Source: Tistrella mobilis KA081020-065
GTDB lineage: Bacteria > Pseudomonadota > Alphaproteobacteria > Tistrellales > Tistrellaceae
Direction: 5' to 3'
Length of the DNA stretch: 64,000 nt
Assembly (NCBI RefSeq): GCF_000264455.2
Contig: NC_017956.1
Location: forward strand, 3,764,001-3,828,000
The notes beneath the pieces were generated by a model. The model saw nothing but the letters and a program-made list of their open reading frames with translations. It ran no database searches and was not told where the DNA came from. Below, piece after piece: positions 8,092 to 15,975 of the stretch (position 1 is the stretch's first letter; each line of letters opens with the position of its first letter). Made by a program: the position numbers and the translations under genes.

Positions 8092-8739
8092 TCACTGCCG
8101 GCGTGCCTCCATTTCAAGGATCAGGGAGATCTCGTCACCGACGAGGTCGCCGTCCAGGCCATAGGTCATGCCGAAGTCGCTGCGGCGAATGGTACCACGC
8201 GCAGAAACCCCGATAACATAGGGGCGCGTACCGAATACGCCAGTCCCGAACGGATATTCGGCACTCTTGTTCCACGTCACGTCCAGAGTCATGGGTTTTC
8301 GCACACCCAGCAACTCCAGTGTGCCGGTGATGCGCCCGGTCCGCTCGCCCGCAGGCTCGGCGCCGTCCAGGCGGAAGACCATGTCGGGGAATTCCTCGGC
8401 ATTCAGGAAATCGGGCCCGCGCAAGTGCTCGTCCCGCTTGTCGTGATCGGTGAAGACGCTGGCGGTCTTCACCCGGATCTCGCCGCCGTCGAGCCGTTTC
8501 GCCGCCTCGTCGAAGCTGATTTCGCCCTCGACTTCGCGAAACCGGCCCAGCACGTTGGCATAGCCTGCATGCATGACCAGGAAGCCCACCACCGCATGTT
8601 CGGGATCCAGGGTGTAGGTCTCGGGTGCTGCCAGCGCCGGCTGCGCCGTCACGACCGAGGTCGCCATCAGGGCGGGGGGTGCCATCAGGGCGGGGAGGGC
8701 GAGCAGCCCTGCGGCGGCCCAGGCTCTGCGCATCGTCAT
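8092..8739 (-). CDS. YceI family periplasmic protein
   Basis: A 215-residue secreted lipocalin-like YceI protein, a family binding polyisoprenoid or other amphipathic ligands. Residues 1-38 form a signal peptide (MTMRRAW, hydrophobic core, ALAAPE). The mature part begins YTLDPEHAVVGFLVMHAG, then shows GRFREVEGEISFDEA, HLRGPDFLNAEEFP and VRKPMTLDVTW, the family order. The start at 8739 overlaps the upstream gene's stop (ATGA) behind a GAGGAGA ribosome binding site, so it is coupled to the CDP-alcohol phosphatidyltransferase. A lipid or isoprenoid carrier next to a phosphatidyltransferase suggests a membrane-related role, but this is inference. Confidence 0.88.
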   Translation of the reverse strand: MTMRRAWAAAGLLALPALMAPPALMATSVVTAQPALAAPETYTLDPEHAVVGFLVMHAGYANVLGRFREVEGEISFDEAAKRLDGGEIRVKTASVFTDHDKRDEHLRGPDFLNAEEFPDMVFRLDGAEPAGERTGRITGTLELLGVRKPMTLDVTWNKSAEYPFGTGVFGTRPYVIGVSARGTIRRSDFGMTYGLDGDLVGDEISLILEMEARRQ

Positions 8740-9527
8740 CAGGGGGTCTCCTCGCGAGGGGTGCGGCTGCGGTGCAGCCTGATCACGGCCAGAAGGTCGA
8801 CGGCGAAGGACCAGCCCAGCACGGCGACCGCGATCGCGGCCGAGACCGTGCCGGCGGTGGCGGAGATCGGGTTCAGCGCGCCGACCAGCGCCGCAACACC
8901 GAAGGCGCAGGCGGCCCGGCGGCGGTTGCTGGGGGGCAGGGGGGCTTTCAGGGGTGGCCAGGCCCAGGCCGCCGCCACCCACAGATAGCGCAGCGCCCCC
9001 GCCGCCAGCACCCAGGGGCCCGCCCGTCCCGCATCCAGCGTCGCCCAGGACAGCACCGCCACGAACAGCGCATCCAGTTCCATGTCGAACCGGGCGCCGA
9101 AGGGGCTGGCTACGCCGCGCCTGCGGGCGATCCAGCCGTCGACGCCGTCCAGCGCCAGGCAGATCGCCGCGGTCAGGAACAGCATCCAGGCGACCGGCCC
9201 GGCGGCTGCGCCATGATCCACCGCCATCAGCGGCTCGCCGATCGTGGCGGCGACCAGCGCCACCAGGCCTGCGCGCAGCAGGGTCACCCGGTTGGCCGGG
9301 CCCACTCGGGCCTGCGGCAGATGCTGGGCCAGCGCGGGGCCCGCGATGGCCAGTGCGAAGGCGAGCCAGGCCACCGCCTTCAGCGGATAGGCCGGGCCCA
9401 GCGCATCGCCCGCCCGCGCGGCGGCGACGACGCCTGCGGCCGCGACCAGCCCGGTCGCACCGATCGCATGCAGCCCTGCATCAAGTCTGAGCCGCGCCAG
9501 GGCGGCGGCCTCTCGTTTCCTCGCCAT
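8739..9527 (-). CDS. CDP-alcohol phosphatidyltransferase family membrane protein
   Basis: A 262-residue integral membrane protein with about six to seven hydrophobic segments. The CDP-alcohol phosphatidyltransferase motif D-G-x2-A-R-x8-G-x3-D-x3-D is complete: D130 G131, A134 R135, G144, D148 and D152. Family members transfer a phosphatidyl or phospho-alcohol group from a CDP-activated donor. It is the first gene of the leftward operon, divergent from the RibD-domain gene across a 234-base regulatory gap. Neither the donor nor the acceptor can be told; it is not an obvious pgsA or pssA. Its place beside pterin-like genes suggests a lipid-linked product or a fortuitous neighbour. Confidence 0.85.
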   Translation of the reverse strand: MARKREAAALARLRLDAGLHAIGATGLVAAAGVVAAARAGDALGPAYPLKAVAWLAFALAIAGPALAQHLPQARVGPANRVTLLRAGLVALVAATIGEPLMAVDHGAAAGPVAWMLFLTAAICLALDGVDGWIARRRGVASPFGARFDMELDALFVAVLSWATLDAGRAGPWVLAAGALRYLWVAAAWAWPPLKAPLPPSNRRRAACAFGVAALVGALNPISATAGTVSAAIAVAVLGWSFAVDLLAVIRLHRSRTPREETP

Positions 9528-9646
9528 GCATCACCATATGGAGACGGAAGCGCCCCGGTTGTATGGGGCGTTCACCGGGAAAGACGGCGGAAGGTGCCGA
9601 CCGGGGCCAGGGAGGTGAGCCGGGAACCGATCCGGCGGCCGGGCAT

Positions 9647-9674
9647 TTGCGTAAGTTGCAGTATCTTTACGCAA
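9647..9674. promoter_or_regulatory. Palindrome in the divergent promoter region
   Basis: Perfect inverted repeat TTGCGTAA (9647-9654) / TTACGCAA (9667-9674) with a 12-base spacer, lying in the 234-base gap between the divergent operons starting at 9527 and 9762. It looks like a dimeric regulator site able to control both operons. No regulator is identified. Confidence 0.5.
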
Positions 9675-9761
9675 CCGCCACGCCTTCGGATCGCTTGTCG
9701 CCTGTCGATCGTCCCGACCGGCACCCACCGAAGGGCAGGGCAGGGGAGAAGGACCACCAGG

Positions 9762-10832
9762 ATGGACATGCCACCCGCCGATGCCGTCCCCGCCGCCCGA
9801 AATCCGGTGACGGAGAACGGAACCGTCACCGCCGGGGCTGGTTCCGCCGCGACCCGTCTGTCTGCGCTGCGTCCCCACCATCCTGTCGGCCGGCCGGCCC
9901 GGCCCCATCCCGTGCGTCTGGATGCGGCCGTGGTCTGGGACGGGCTGCTGGCCCTTGCCGCCGCGCCCGATCTGCCGGCGGGCCTGGCGCTTGGGCCCGA
10001 CGGCCGGCTGGTGCCGGCGGCGACGCCGCTTGCCGCCGATGCGGTGCTGCTGGACGATCATGCGGACGAGCCCGCCATGCGCTGGGCGACGCGGATCGAG
10101 CTGGACCCGGCCGCCGCCCGGCTGCTCGATCTCTATCTTCCGGTGCTCCGCCCTGCCCCGGCCGACAGGCCGCGGGTCTCGGCCCATCTGGCCCAGAGCC
10201 TGGACGGCCGCATCGCCACCACCAGCGGCTGTTCGCAATGGCTGTCGGGCGAGGAAGACCTTGTGCACGCCCATCGCATGCGTGCGCTTTCCGACGCGGT
10301 GCTGGTCGGCGCCGGCACCGTCGAGGCTGATGACCCGCGCCTGACCGTGCGCCTGGTGCCCGGTCCCAACCCGGTCCGGGTGGTGATCGATGCCGGCGGG
10401 CGGCTCGAAGCTGACCACAAACTGTTCGGGGATGGGGCCGCCCGTACCCTGGTTCTCCATGCCGCCGATGTCCCTCCCCCGCCGGCGACCGATCAGGTCG
10501 AGCCGGTGGCGGTGCCGCGCCGGCCCTGCGGCACGCTGGATCCGCATCAGGCGCTGCGGCAGCTGCGGGCCCGCGGCATCCGCCGGATCTTCGTCGAAGG
10601 CGGCGGGGTCACGGTCTCGAAGCTCATTCAGGCCGGTGCGGTCGACCGGCTGCAGATGGCGATCGCGCCGGTGCTGCTCGGCTCGGGCCGGCCGGTGCTG
10701 TGCCTGCCCGAAATCGATCATCTCGACCAGGCCATCCGCCCGCCGGTCCGCCATTTCATCATGGGCGCCGACATTCTGGTCGAATGCTGCCTGGATCTTC
10801 TCCCGCGCAGTGCCGGAGGTCAGCCCGGATGA
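9762..10832 (+). CDS. RibD C-terminal (reductase) domain protein without deaminase
   Basis: A 356-residue protein whose residues about 140-345 are a RibD_C / DHFR-like reductase domain. AQSLDGRIATTSGCSQWLSG, LVGAGTVEADDPRLTVR, VRVVIDAGGRL, FVEGGG and APVLLGSGRP match RibD in order. RibD_C reduces the ribosyl side chain of the riboflavin precursor with NADPH. The N-terminal 135 residues are not the zinc deaminase of RibD (no HAE or PCxxxxxxPPC motif) and are unrecognised. Start chosen for the AGGGGAGAAGG ribosome binding site about 10 bases upstream. Its stop overlaps the next start (GATGA). It heads the rightward operon of the pterin-like cluster. Activity on a diaminopyrimidine or pteridine is the likely role; the exact substrate is unknown. 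Confidence 0.82.
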   Translation: MDMPPADAVPAARNPVTENGTVTAGAGSAATRLSALRPHHPVGRPARPHPVRLDAAVVWDGLLALAAAPDLPAGLALGPDGRLVPAATPLAADAVLLDDHADEPAMRWATRIELDPAAARLLDLYLPVLRPAPADRPRVSAHLAQSLDGRIATTSGCSQWLSGEEDLVHAHRMRALSDAVLVGAGTVEADDPRLTVRLVPGPNPVRVVIDAGGRLEADHKLFGDGAARTLVLHAADVPPPPATDQVEPVAVPRRPCGTLDPHQALRQLRARGIRRIFVEGGGVTVSKLIQAGAVDRLQMAIAPVLLGSGRPVLCLPEIDHLDQAIRPPVRHFIMGADILVECCLDLLPRSAGGQPG

Positions 10833-11785
10833 TGACCCGCGCCCTCTGGACGGTCGCTCCCGGCCGTTTCGAGATCCGCACCGGCACGCTTGCCACCGAC
10901 ACCACCGGCATGATCGAAGTCCGCGCCCTGCAAAGCGCCGTCAGCCGCGGCACCGAACGCCTGGTCGCCGGCGGTCTGGTGCCGGAAAGCGAATACGAGC
11001 GGATGCGTGCGCCGCTTCAGGAAGGCGACTTCCCCTTCCCGGTGAAATACGGCTACGCCATGGTCGGGCTGGACCCGAAGGGCGATCGCGTCTTCGTGCT
11101 CCACCCCCATCAGGACCGGTTTCTGGCCCCGGCTGCCATGCTCCGCCCGGTGCCAGACGCGGTCCCCACCGCCCGGGCGGTGCTGGCCGCCAATATGGAA
11201 ACCGCGGTCAACGTGCTCTGGGATGCCGGCGCCGGGCCGGGCGACCGGATCACGGTGGTCGGCGCCGGCCTGGTCGGCCTGCTGATCGCCCGTCTGGCCC
11301 ACCGGCTGCCCGGGGCGGTGGTCGAGATCATCGACCGCGATCCCGGCCGGGCGGCGGCGGCCGCGGCGCTCGACCTGCCCTTCCGCGCGCCCGATGCCGC
11401 CGCGCCGGATCGCGATCTGGTGATCAATGTCAGCGCCTCGGCCGCCGGGCTCGATCTGGCGCTCGATCTCGCCGGCATGGAGGCGCGGGTGGTGGAGGCC
11501 AGCTGGCATGGCGACCGCGAGACCCCGATCAATCTGGGCCGCGCCTTCCACGCCCGGCGCCTGAAGCTGATCTCGTCCCAGGTCGGCCAGGTCTCGGCCG
11601 GCCGGCGCGCACGCTGGAGCCATGCCAACCGGCTGGACCTGGCGCTCCGCCTGCTCGACGATGCCGCATTGGATGCGCTGGTGGTCGACGAGGTCGCCTT
11701 CGCCGCCGCCCCCGCCCGGCTCGCCACCCATCTCTCCGGGCCGGATCCCGATCTGCGCGGCACGGTGCTGCGTATCGTCTATTGA
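10829..11785 (+). CDS. Zinc-less MDR-type dehydrogenase (BchC-like layout)
   Basis: A 318-residue medium-chain dehydrogenase/reductase relative. SAVSRGTERLVAGG (residues about 37-50) and FPVKYGYAMVG resemble the BchC-type N-terminal domain, and VVGAGLVGLLIARLA around residue 132 is the NAD(P)-binding Rossmann loop. No GHE zinc motif or structural four-cysteine loop is present, so any redox chemistry would be zinc-independent. The start at 10829 overlaps the preceding stop (ATGA) and has GGAGG ten bases upstream; a second ATG follows directly. It is the second gene of the cluster, probably oxidising or reducing the cluster's intermediate. Confidence 0.78.
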   Translation: MMTRALWTVAPGRFEIRTGTLATDTTGMIEVRALQSAVSRGTERLVAGGLVPESEYERMRAPLQEGDFPFPVKYGYAMVGLDPKGDRVFVLHPHQDRFLAPAAMLRPVPDAVPTARAVLAANMETAVNVLWDAGAGPGDRITVVGAGLVGLLIARLAHRLPGAVVEIIDRDPGRAAAAAALDLPFRAPDAAAPDRDLVINVSASAAGLDLALDLAGMEARVVEASWHGDRETPINLGRAFHARRLKLISSQVGQVSAGRRARWSHANRLDLALRLLDDAALDALVVDEVAFAAAPARLATHLSGPDPDLRGTVLRIVY

Positions 11786-11833
11786 TCCACGCTCTCTCCC
11801 CTCTCCGCCCCCTTATCTGAGGATCTGCACCCG

Positions 11834-12253
11834 ATGTTCACCCTCGGCGTCCGCGACCATGTGATGATCGCCCACAGTTTCCGTGGCGAGATCTTCGGCC
11901 CGGCCCAGCGTCTGCATGGCGCGACCTATGTGGTCGATGTCGAATTCAAGCGGCGGGCGCTCGACGATGACGGGCTGGTGGTCGATATCGGCCTGGCCCA
12001 TCAGGCGCTGAAGGCGGCGCTGGAGCCGCTGGCCTATCGCAATCTCGACGATCTGCCGGAATTCGCCGGGCGGAACACCACCACCGAATTCCTGGCCCGC
12101 CACATCCATGGCCGGATGGCGGCGGCGATCGATGCCGGCGATCTTGGGGCTTCTGCCTCCGGGATCGATGCGATCCGGATCGTGCTGCATGAAAGCCATG
12201 TCGCCTGGGCCGCCTTCGAGGGCCCGGTCGGCGATGCTGCTCGCGCCGGCTGA
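11834..12253 (+). CDS. PTPS/QueD-like protein with a non-canonical active site
   Basis: A 139-residue protein of the 6-pyruvoyl-tetrahydropterin synthase fold. Landmarks are AHSF (H14), QRLHGATY (H28), NTTTEFLA (E85, pterin-binding region) and LHESHVAWAAF (E120, the pterin-anchoring Glu). Compared with QueD and PTPS, the Cys-x-x-x-HGH segment reads AQRLHGA, so the catalytic Cys and the third zinc His are missing (A24, A30), and the Asp-His dyad reads L-A-Y (A67, Y68). A pterin-like ligand pocket is plausible but the classic lyase chemistry is not. It lies 48 bases after the dehydrogenase and 14 before the glycosyltransferase. Database annotation is likely to read 6-carboxytetrahydropterin synthase, which the residues do not support. 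Confidence 0.82.
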   Translation: MFTLGVRDHVMIAHSFRGEIFGPAQRLHGATYVVDVEFKRRALDDDGLVVDIGLAHQALKAALEPLAYRNLDDLPEFAGRNTTTEFLARHIHGRMAAAIDAGDLGASASGIDAIRIVLHESHVAWAAFEGPVGDAARAG

Positions 12254-12267
12254 AGGCTGCCGCCGGG

Positions 12268-13335
12268 ATGCTGGACCCTGTCGATCTTCTGCTTGCGGTG
12301 CCGGGGCCGGTCGACCTCGCCACCGGGGGCTATGTCTATGACCGCCGGATCATGGCGGCGGCCGCCGGGCTTGGGGTGGTCGTCGAAACCCTGGCCCTGC
12401 CCGGCGGGCCGCCGCCAGTCGGGCCCCCGGCGCTCGCCATGCTCCGCGACCGGCTGGCCGCCGGTCCGGTGCGGGCGCTGCTGATCGACGGCCTGGCCCT
12501 GCCGGGGCTGGCGCCGCTGCTCGGCGAGATCACGCCCGCGGGCAGCGGCGGCCCGCGGCGGATCGCGCTGGTCCATCACCCCTGTGCGCTCGAAACCGGT
12601 CTTGCACCCCAGGTCGCGGCCGATCTGGCCGGGCTGGAACGCGCGGCACTTGCCCGGGTCGATGCGGTGGTCGCCACCAGTCCCGCCACGGCGGCCCTGC
12701 TGCGCGACGAGCGCTGGACCGATCTGCCGGTGACGGTGATCGAACCCGGCCTCTCGATCGAACCCCTTCCCCATCAGGCCGCCCCCGACGGCGCGCTGCG
12801 CCTGCTGACGGTCGCGAGCCTCACGCCCCGCAAGGCGCATGAGGATCTGGTGGCGGCGCTCGGAAAGATCGGCCGCGATCACGAGTGGCGGCTGGATCTC
12901 GTCGGTCCCGACACACTGGACCTGCCCCATGCCGCTCGGGTGCGTGCGGCGATCCGGGCCGCCGGGCTGGGCGACCGGATCCATCTGCATGGCGTGCTCT
13001 CGGGCACCGATCTTGCCCGGCGCTATGCCGCGGCCGATGTTTTCGTGCTGCCCTCGCGCTTTGAAGGCTATGGCATGGCCTTCGCCGAGGCCCTGGCCGC
13101 CGGCCTGCCGGTTGTGGCCGCCCGGGCCGGCGCGGTGCCGGAGCTGGTGCCCGACAGCGCCGGGATTCTGGTGCCGCCGGGCGATGTCGATGCGCTGGCC
13201 GAAGCCCTGCGGCGGCTGATGGCGGATGCCGGGCTTCGCGGGCGGCTTGCCCGGGCCGCGGCAGAGGCCGGCGCCCGCCTGCCCCGCTGGCCCGATCAGG
13301 CCCGGCGGCTGGCCACCCTGATATCGGAGGTCTGA
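12268..13335 (+). CDS. GT4 family glycosyltransferase
   Basis: A 355-residue GT-B glycosyltransferase. The C-terminal half shows LLTVASLTPRKAHEDL (start of the donor-binding domain, about residue 178), RIHLHGVLSG, and the E-x7-E motif in RFEGYGMAFAEALAAGLPVV near residue 265, then GILVPPGDVDALAEAL. The N-terminal half begins with the GGYVYDRRI donor/acceptor loop of GT4 enzymes. No signal peptide or transmembrane segment, so it acts in the cytoplasm or at the inner membrane face. The stop overlaps the methyltransferase start by one base (TGATG). In this cluster it probably glycosylates the pterin-like or related product, as known pterin glycosyltransferases do in cyanobacteria; that is inference. 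Confidence 0.87.
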   Translation: MLDPVDLLLAVPGPVDLATGGYVYDRRIMAAAAGLGVVVETLALPGGPPPVGPPALAMLRDRLAAGPVRALLIDGLALPGLAPLLGEITPAGSGGPRRIALVHHPCALETGLAPQVAADLAGLERAALARVDAVVATSPATAALLRDERWTDLPVTVIEPGLSIEPLPHQAAPDGALRLLTVASLTPRKAHEDLVAALGKIGRDHEWRLDLVGPDTLDLPHAARVRAAIRAAGLGDRIHLHGVLSGTDLARRYAAADVFVLPSRFEGYGMAFAEALAAGLPVVAARAGAVPELVPDSAGILVPPGDVDALAEALRRLMADAGLRGRLARAAAEAGARLPRWPDQARRLATLISEV

Positions 13336-14162
13336 TGGGGTTCGATCCCGACTGGCTGGCGCTGCGCGCCGGTTTCGACACCGCCGCCCGGGCGACGGCG
13401 CTTGAGGCACGGCTCGCCCGCCATGTCGCCGGCCGGCACGACATCAGGGTGGTCGATCTGGGGGCCGGCACCGGTGCCGGGCTGGTGCATCTGGCGCCAA
13501 GGCTGGGGGCCCGGCTCCGCCAGTCCTGGTGTCTGGTAGAGCGTGACCCGGTGCTGATCGCCGCCGGCCGCGCCCGGCTGTCGGTCCAGCCCGAAGCCGC
13601 GGGTGTCGCGGTCAACTGGCTGAAGGCGGATCTTGCCACCGCCGATCTGGCCCCGGTTCTGGAAGGTGCAAATCTCGTCCATTTCACCGCCCTCATCGAT
13701 CTGGCCGGGCGCGCCTGGCTGGAAGATCTGGCCGGTGCCCTGGCCCGGGCCGGCGTGCCGGTTCTGGGTGCCCTCACCTGGGACGGGCGGATGGGCTGGG
13801 ATCCGGCCGCCGCAACCGATGCCGATGCGGTGGCGGGTTTTGCGCGCCATCAGCGCCGCGACAAGGGGCTGGGCGGCCCGGCGCTCGGGCCCGACGCGGC
13901 GCCATATTTTGCCGAGGCGCTGCGGCGTCATGGTTTCGAGGTGACACTCGCCCGCTCCGACTGGGTGATCGGCCCCGACCATCCGGCGATGCATCAGGCG
14001 ATGGTCGACGGCGTCGCCGGGGCCCTGGTCGATCTGGTCGATGGCGGCGAGGCGCCGGCCGGGCTGGTTGCCGATTTCCGTGCCGGCCGCGCTGCCGCCG
14101 GCCCCGGGCGGCTGGTGGTCGGGCATCTGGATCTGCTGGGCATTCCGCCCTCGCTTGCCTGA
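13335..14162 (+). CDS. Class I SAM-dependent methyltransferase, cluster terminal gene
   Basis: A 275-residue methyltransferase-like protein. VVDLGAGTGAGLVHLAPRLG (residues about 38-57) is SAM motif I, CLVERDPVLI is the acidic motif II, and NWLKADLA plus LVHFTALIDL follow. It begins on the last base of the glycosyltransferase stop codon (TGATG), so the two are translationally coupled. The C-terminal third (from about residue 190) is not recognised. It is the fifth gene of the rightward operon and would add one methyl group to the cluster product or an intermediate; the target is unknown. Confidence 0.8.
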   Translation: MGFDPDWLALRAGFDTAARATALEARLARHVAGRHDIRVVDLGAGTGAGLVHLAPRLGARLRQSWCLVERDPVLIAAGRARLSVQPEAAGVAVNWLKADLATADLAPVLEGANLVHFTALIDLAGRAWLEDLAGALARAGVPVLGALTWDGRMGWDPAAATDADAVAGFARHQRRDKGLGGPALGPDAAPYFAEALRRHGFEVTLARSDWVIGPDHPAMHQAMVDGVAGALVDLVDGGEAPAGLVADFRAGRAAAGPGRLVVGHLDLLGIPPSLA

Positions 14163-14235
14163 TCCAATACTTGCCTGACCCGGCAGGGCCCCCGTAAAAC
14201 CTTGGGGGACGCCATCCACGGAAAGCGCCGCCCAC

Positions 14236-14937
14236 ATGACCGCCCAGAAGCGCATCCTGCTGATCGACGACGATCCCCTGCTGCGCCAGACGCTTGCCGA
14301 GCAGCTGGCGCTCTACGAGGAATTCGCCATCGAAGAGGCGGCGAGCGGTGCCCAGGCGCTGGAGAAGGTGAAGGCGGGGCTGAAATCCACCCCCCATGAC
14401 CTGGTCATTCTGGATATCGGCCTGCCCGATCTGGACGGGCGCGAGGTCTGCCGGCTGATGCGCCGCGCCGGGCTGAAGGCGCCGGTCGTGATGCTGACCG
14501 GTGCCGATACCGAGGCCGACACCATCCTGGGCCTGGATGCCGGGGCGAACGACTATGTCACCAAGCCGTTCCGCTTCGCGGTGCTGCTGGCCCGGGTGCG
14601 TGCCCATCTGCGTCAGCACGAACAATCCGACGATGCGGTCTTCGCGATCGGGCCCTATCAGTTCCGCCCGGCGGTGAAGATGCTGGTCACCGAAGACGGC
14701 AAGCGCAAGATCAGGCTCACCGACAAGGAAGCCCAGATCCTGAAATATCTCTACCGCGCGGGCGACAAGCCGGTGCCGCGCGACCGGCTGCTCGACGAGG
14801 TCTGGGGCTATAATGCCGGGGTCGCCACCCATACGCTGGAAACCCATATCTACCGCCTGCGCCAGAAGATAGAGCCCGACCCGGCCAATGCCCGGCTGCT
14901 GATCACCGAGGCCGGCGGCTACCGGCTCAATCTCTGA
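14236..14937 (+). CDS. OmpR/PhoB-family response regulator
   Basis: A 233-residue two-component response regulator. Receiver: acidic pocket DDD at 11-13, phospho-acceptor D60 (LVILDIGLP), conserved Thr in MLTGAD and Lys in VTKPF. DNA-binding winged helix: LTDKEAQILKYLYRAG, RDRLLDEVWGYNAGVATHTLETHIYRLRQKIE, ending GGYRLNL. No histidine kinase is adjacent, so it is an orphan or partnered elsewhere. It starts 73 bases after the cluster methyltransferase, in the same direction, so it could be co-transcribed and control the pterin-like operons, but the gap also allows an independent promoter. Confidence 0.92.
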   Translation: MTAQKRILLIDDDPLLRQTLAEQLALYEEFAIEEAASGAQALEKVKAGLKSTPHDLVILDIGLPDLDGREVCRLMRRAGLKAPVVMLTGADTEADTILGLDAGANDYVTKPFRFAVLLARVRAHLRQHEQSDDAVFAIGPYQFRPAVKMLVTEDGKRKIRLTDKEAQILKYLYRAGDKPVPRDRLLDEVWGYNAGVATHTLETHIYRLRQKIEPDPANARLLITEAGGYRLNL

Positions 14938-14943
14938 TATCCT

Positions 14944-15852
14944 TCAGGTCCTGACCGCCGCGGCCGCGACCTCGCGCACCAGCCGACGCAGCCATCGATG
15001 GCCGTCATCCTCGCGGTGGCGGATATGCCAGGCCATGTGGCCGGGGAAACGGCCCAGATCCGCGGGCGGCTCCAGCACCTTCAGCCGCGGGTCGCCGGCC
15101 AGCCTGCGGCAGATCGCGGTCGGCAGGGTCGCGCAAAGATCGGTGGCGGCGACCAGTTCCGGGATGGCGAGGAAATGGGTCACCGAGACCGCGACCTCGC
15201 GCTCCAGCCCCAGCCGTTCCAGCACCTGAAACAGCCCCACTTTCAGCCGGCCGGGCGGCAGCAGGTTCACATGGCGCAGCCGTTCAAAGGCGGCGCGGTC
15301 CAGCCTGTCCCCTGCCGCATCGGGGTGGTCGGCGCGCAGCACGCAGGAAAGTCCGTCGGTCAGGATTTCCTGCACCACCAGCGTGTCCGGCGGATCGACG
15401 ATCCGGCCCAGCGCCAGGGCGGTATCGCCCGTCAGCAGCCCGGTTTCGGCCAGATCCGCGCCGAAGGGCAGCACGCGGAGCCGCACCCCCGGCGCCTCTG
15501 CCTGAACCCGCGCCACCAGCGCCGGCAGCAGCACGAATTCGGCATAGCTGTTGGCCGAGATCACGAAGCTGCGCCGCGCGGTTGCGGGGTCGAAGCCCTG
15601 TGCCGCCAGCACGGCATCGTCGATCCCGGCCAGCGCCCTGGTGATCGCCGGGGCCAGCGCCAGGGCCTTTTCGGTCGGCCGCATGCCATAGCGCTCACGC
15701 ACGAACAGCGGGTCGCCGATCAGCGCCCGCAGCCGGGTCAGCGCCCCGCTCACCGCCGGCTGGGTCATGCCCAGGCGATGGGCGGCGCGGGTCACGCTGC
15801 CTTCGTCGATCAGCGCGGCGAAGATCCGCATCAGGTTCAGGTCATACATCAT
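14944..15852 (-). CDS. LysR-family transcriptional regulator
   Basis: A 302-residue LysR regulator. The helix-turn-helix is at residues about 5-62 (DLNLMRIFAALIDEGSVTRA, then RLGMTQPAVSGALTRLR, ending DPLFVRERYGMRPTEKAL), followed by a periplasmic-binding-like effector domain (FVISANSYAEFVLLPALVAR, VTHFLAIPELVAATDLCATLP). It is divergent from a DJ-1/PfpI-like gene and its start codon abuts a perfect inverted repeat (15853-15877), the layout of a LysR regulator controlling itself and its neighbour. Two adjacent ATGs make the start uncertain by one residue. The inducer is unknown. Confidence 0.92.
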   Translation of the reverse strand: MMYDLNLMRIFAALIDEGSVTRAAHRLGMTQPAVSGALTRLRALIGDPLFVRERYGMRPTEKALALAPAITRALAGIDDAVLAAQGFDPATARRSFVISANSYAEFVLLPALVARVQAEAPGVRLRVLPFGADLAETGLLTGDTALALGRIVDPPDTLVVQEILTDGLSCVLRADHPDAAGDRLDRAAFERLRHVNLLPPGRLKVGLFQVLERLGLEREVAVSVTHFLAIPELVAATDLCATLPTAICRRLAGDPRLKVLEPPADLGRFPGHMAWHIRHREDDGHRWLRRLVREVAAAAVRT

Positions 15853-15877
15853 CAGATATCATTTTAGCTGATATCTG
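15853..15877. promoter_or_regulatory. Probable LysR operator
   Basis: CAGATATC (15853-15860) and GATATCTG (15870-15877) are exact inverted repeats separated by nine AT-rich bases, containing a T-N11-A type LysR core. The site lies directly between the divergent lysR-type gene and the DJ-1-like gene. Confidence 0.6.
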
Positions 15878-15975
15878 GCATCGGTGCCGCGAATTTGAAT
15901 CCGCCCGGCCGCCTCGCCACCTGAAGGATCGACCAGGACACATCATCACCCCCATCGATGAAGGGCCGATTTCTC

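Noticed and set aside
8625-9761. N-terminal half of the 735-residue rightward frame
   Set aside because: It runs antisense through the YceI and phosphatidyltransferase genes; the real gene begins at 9762.
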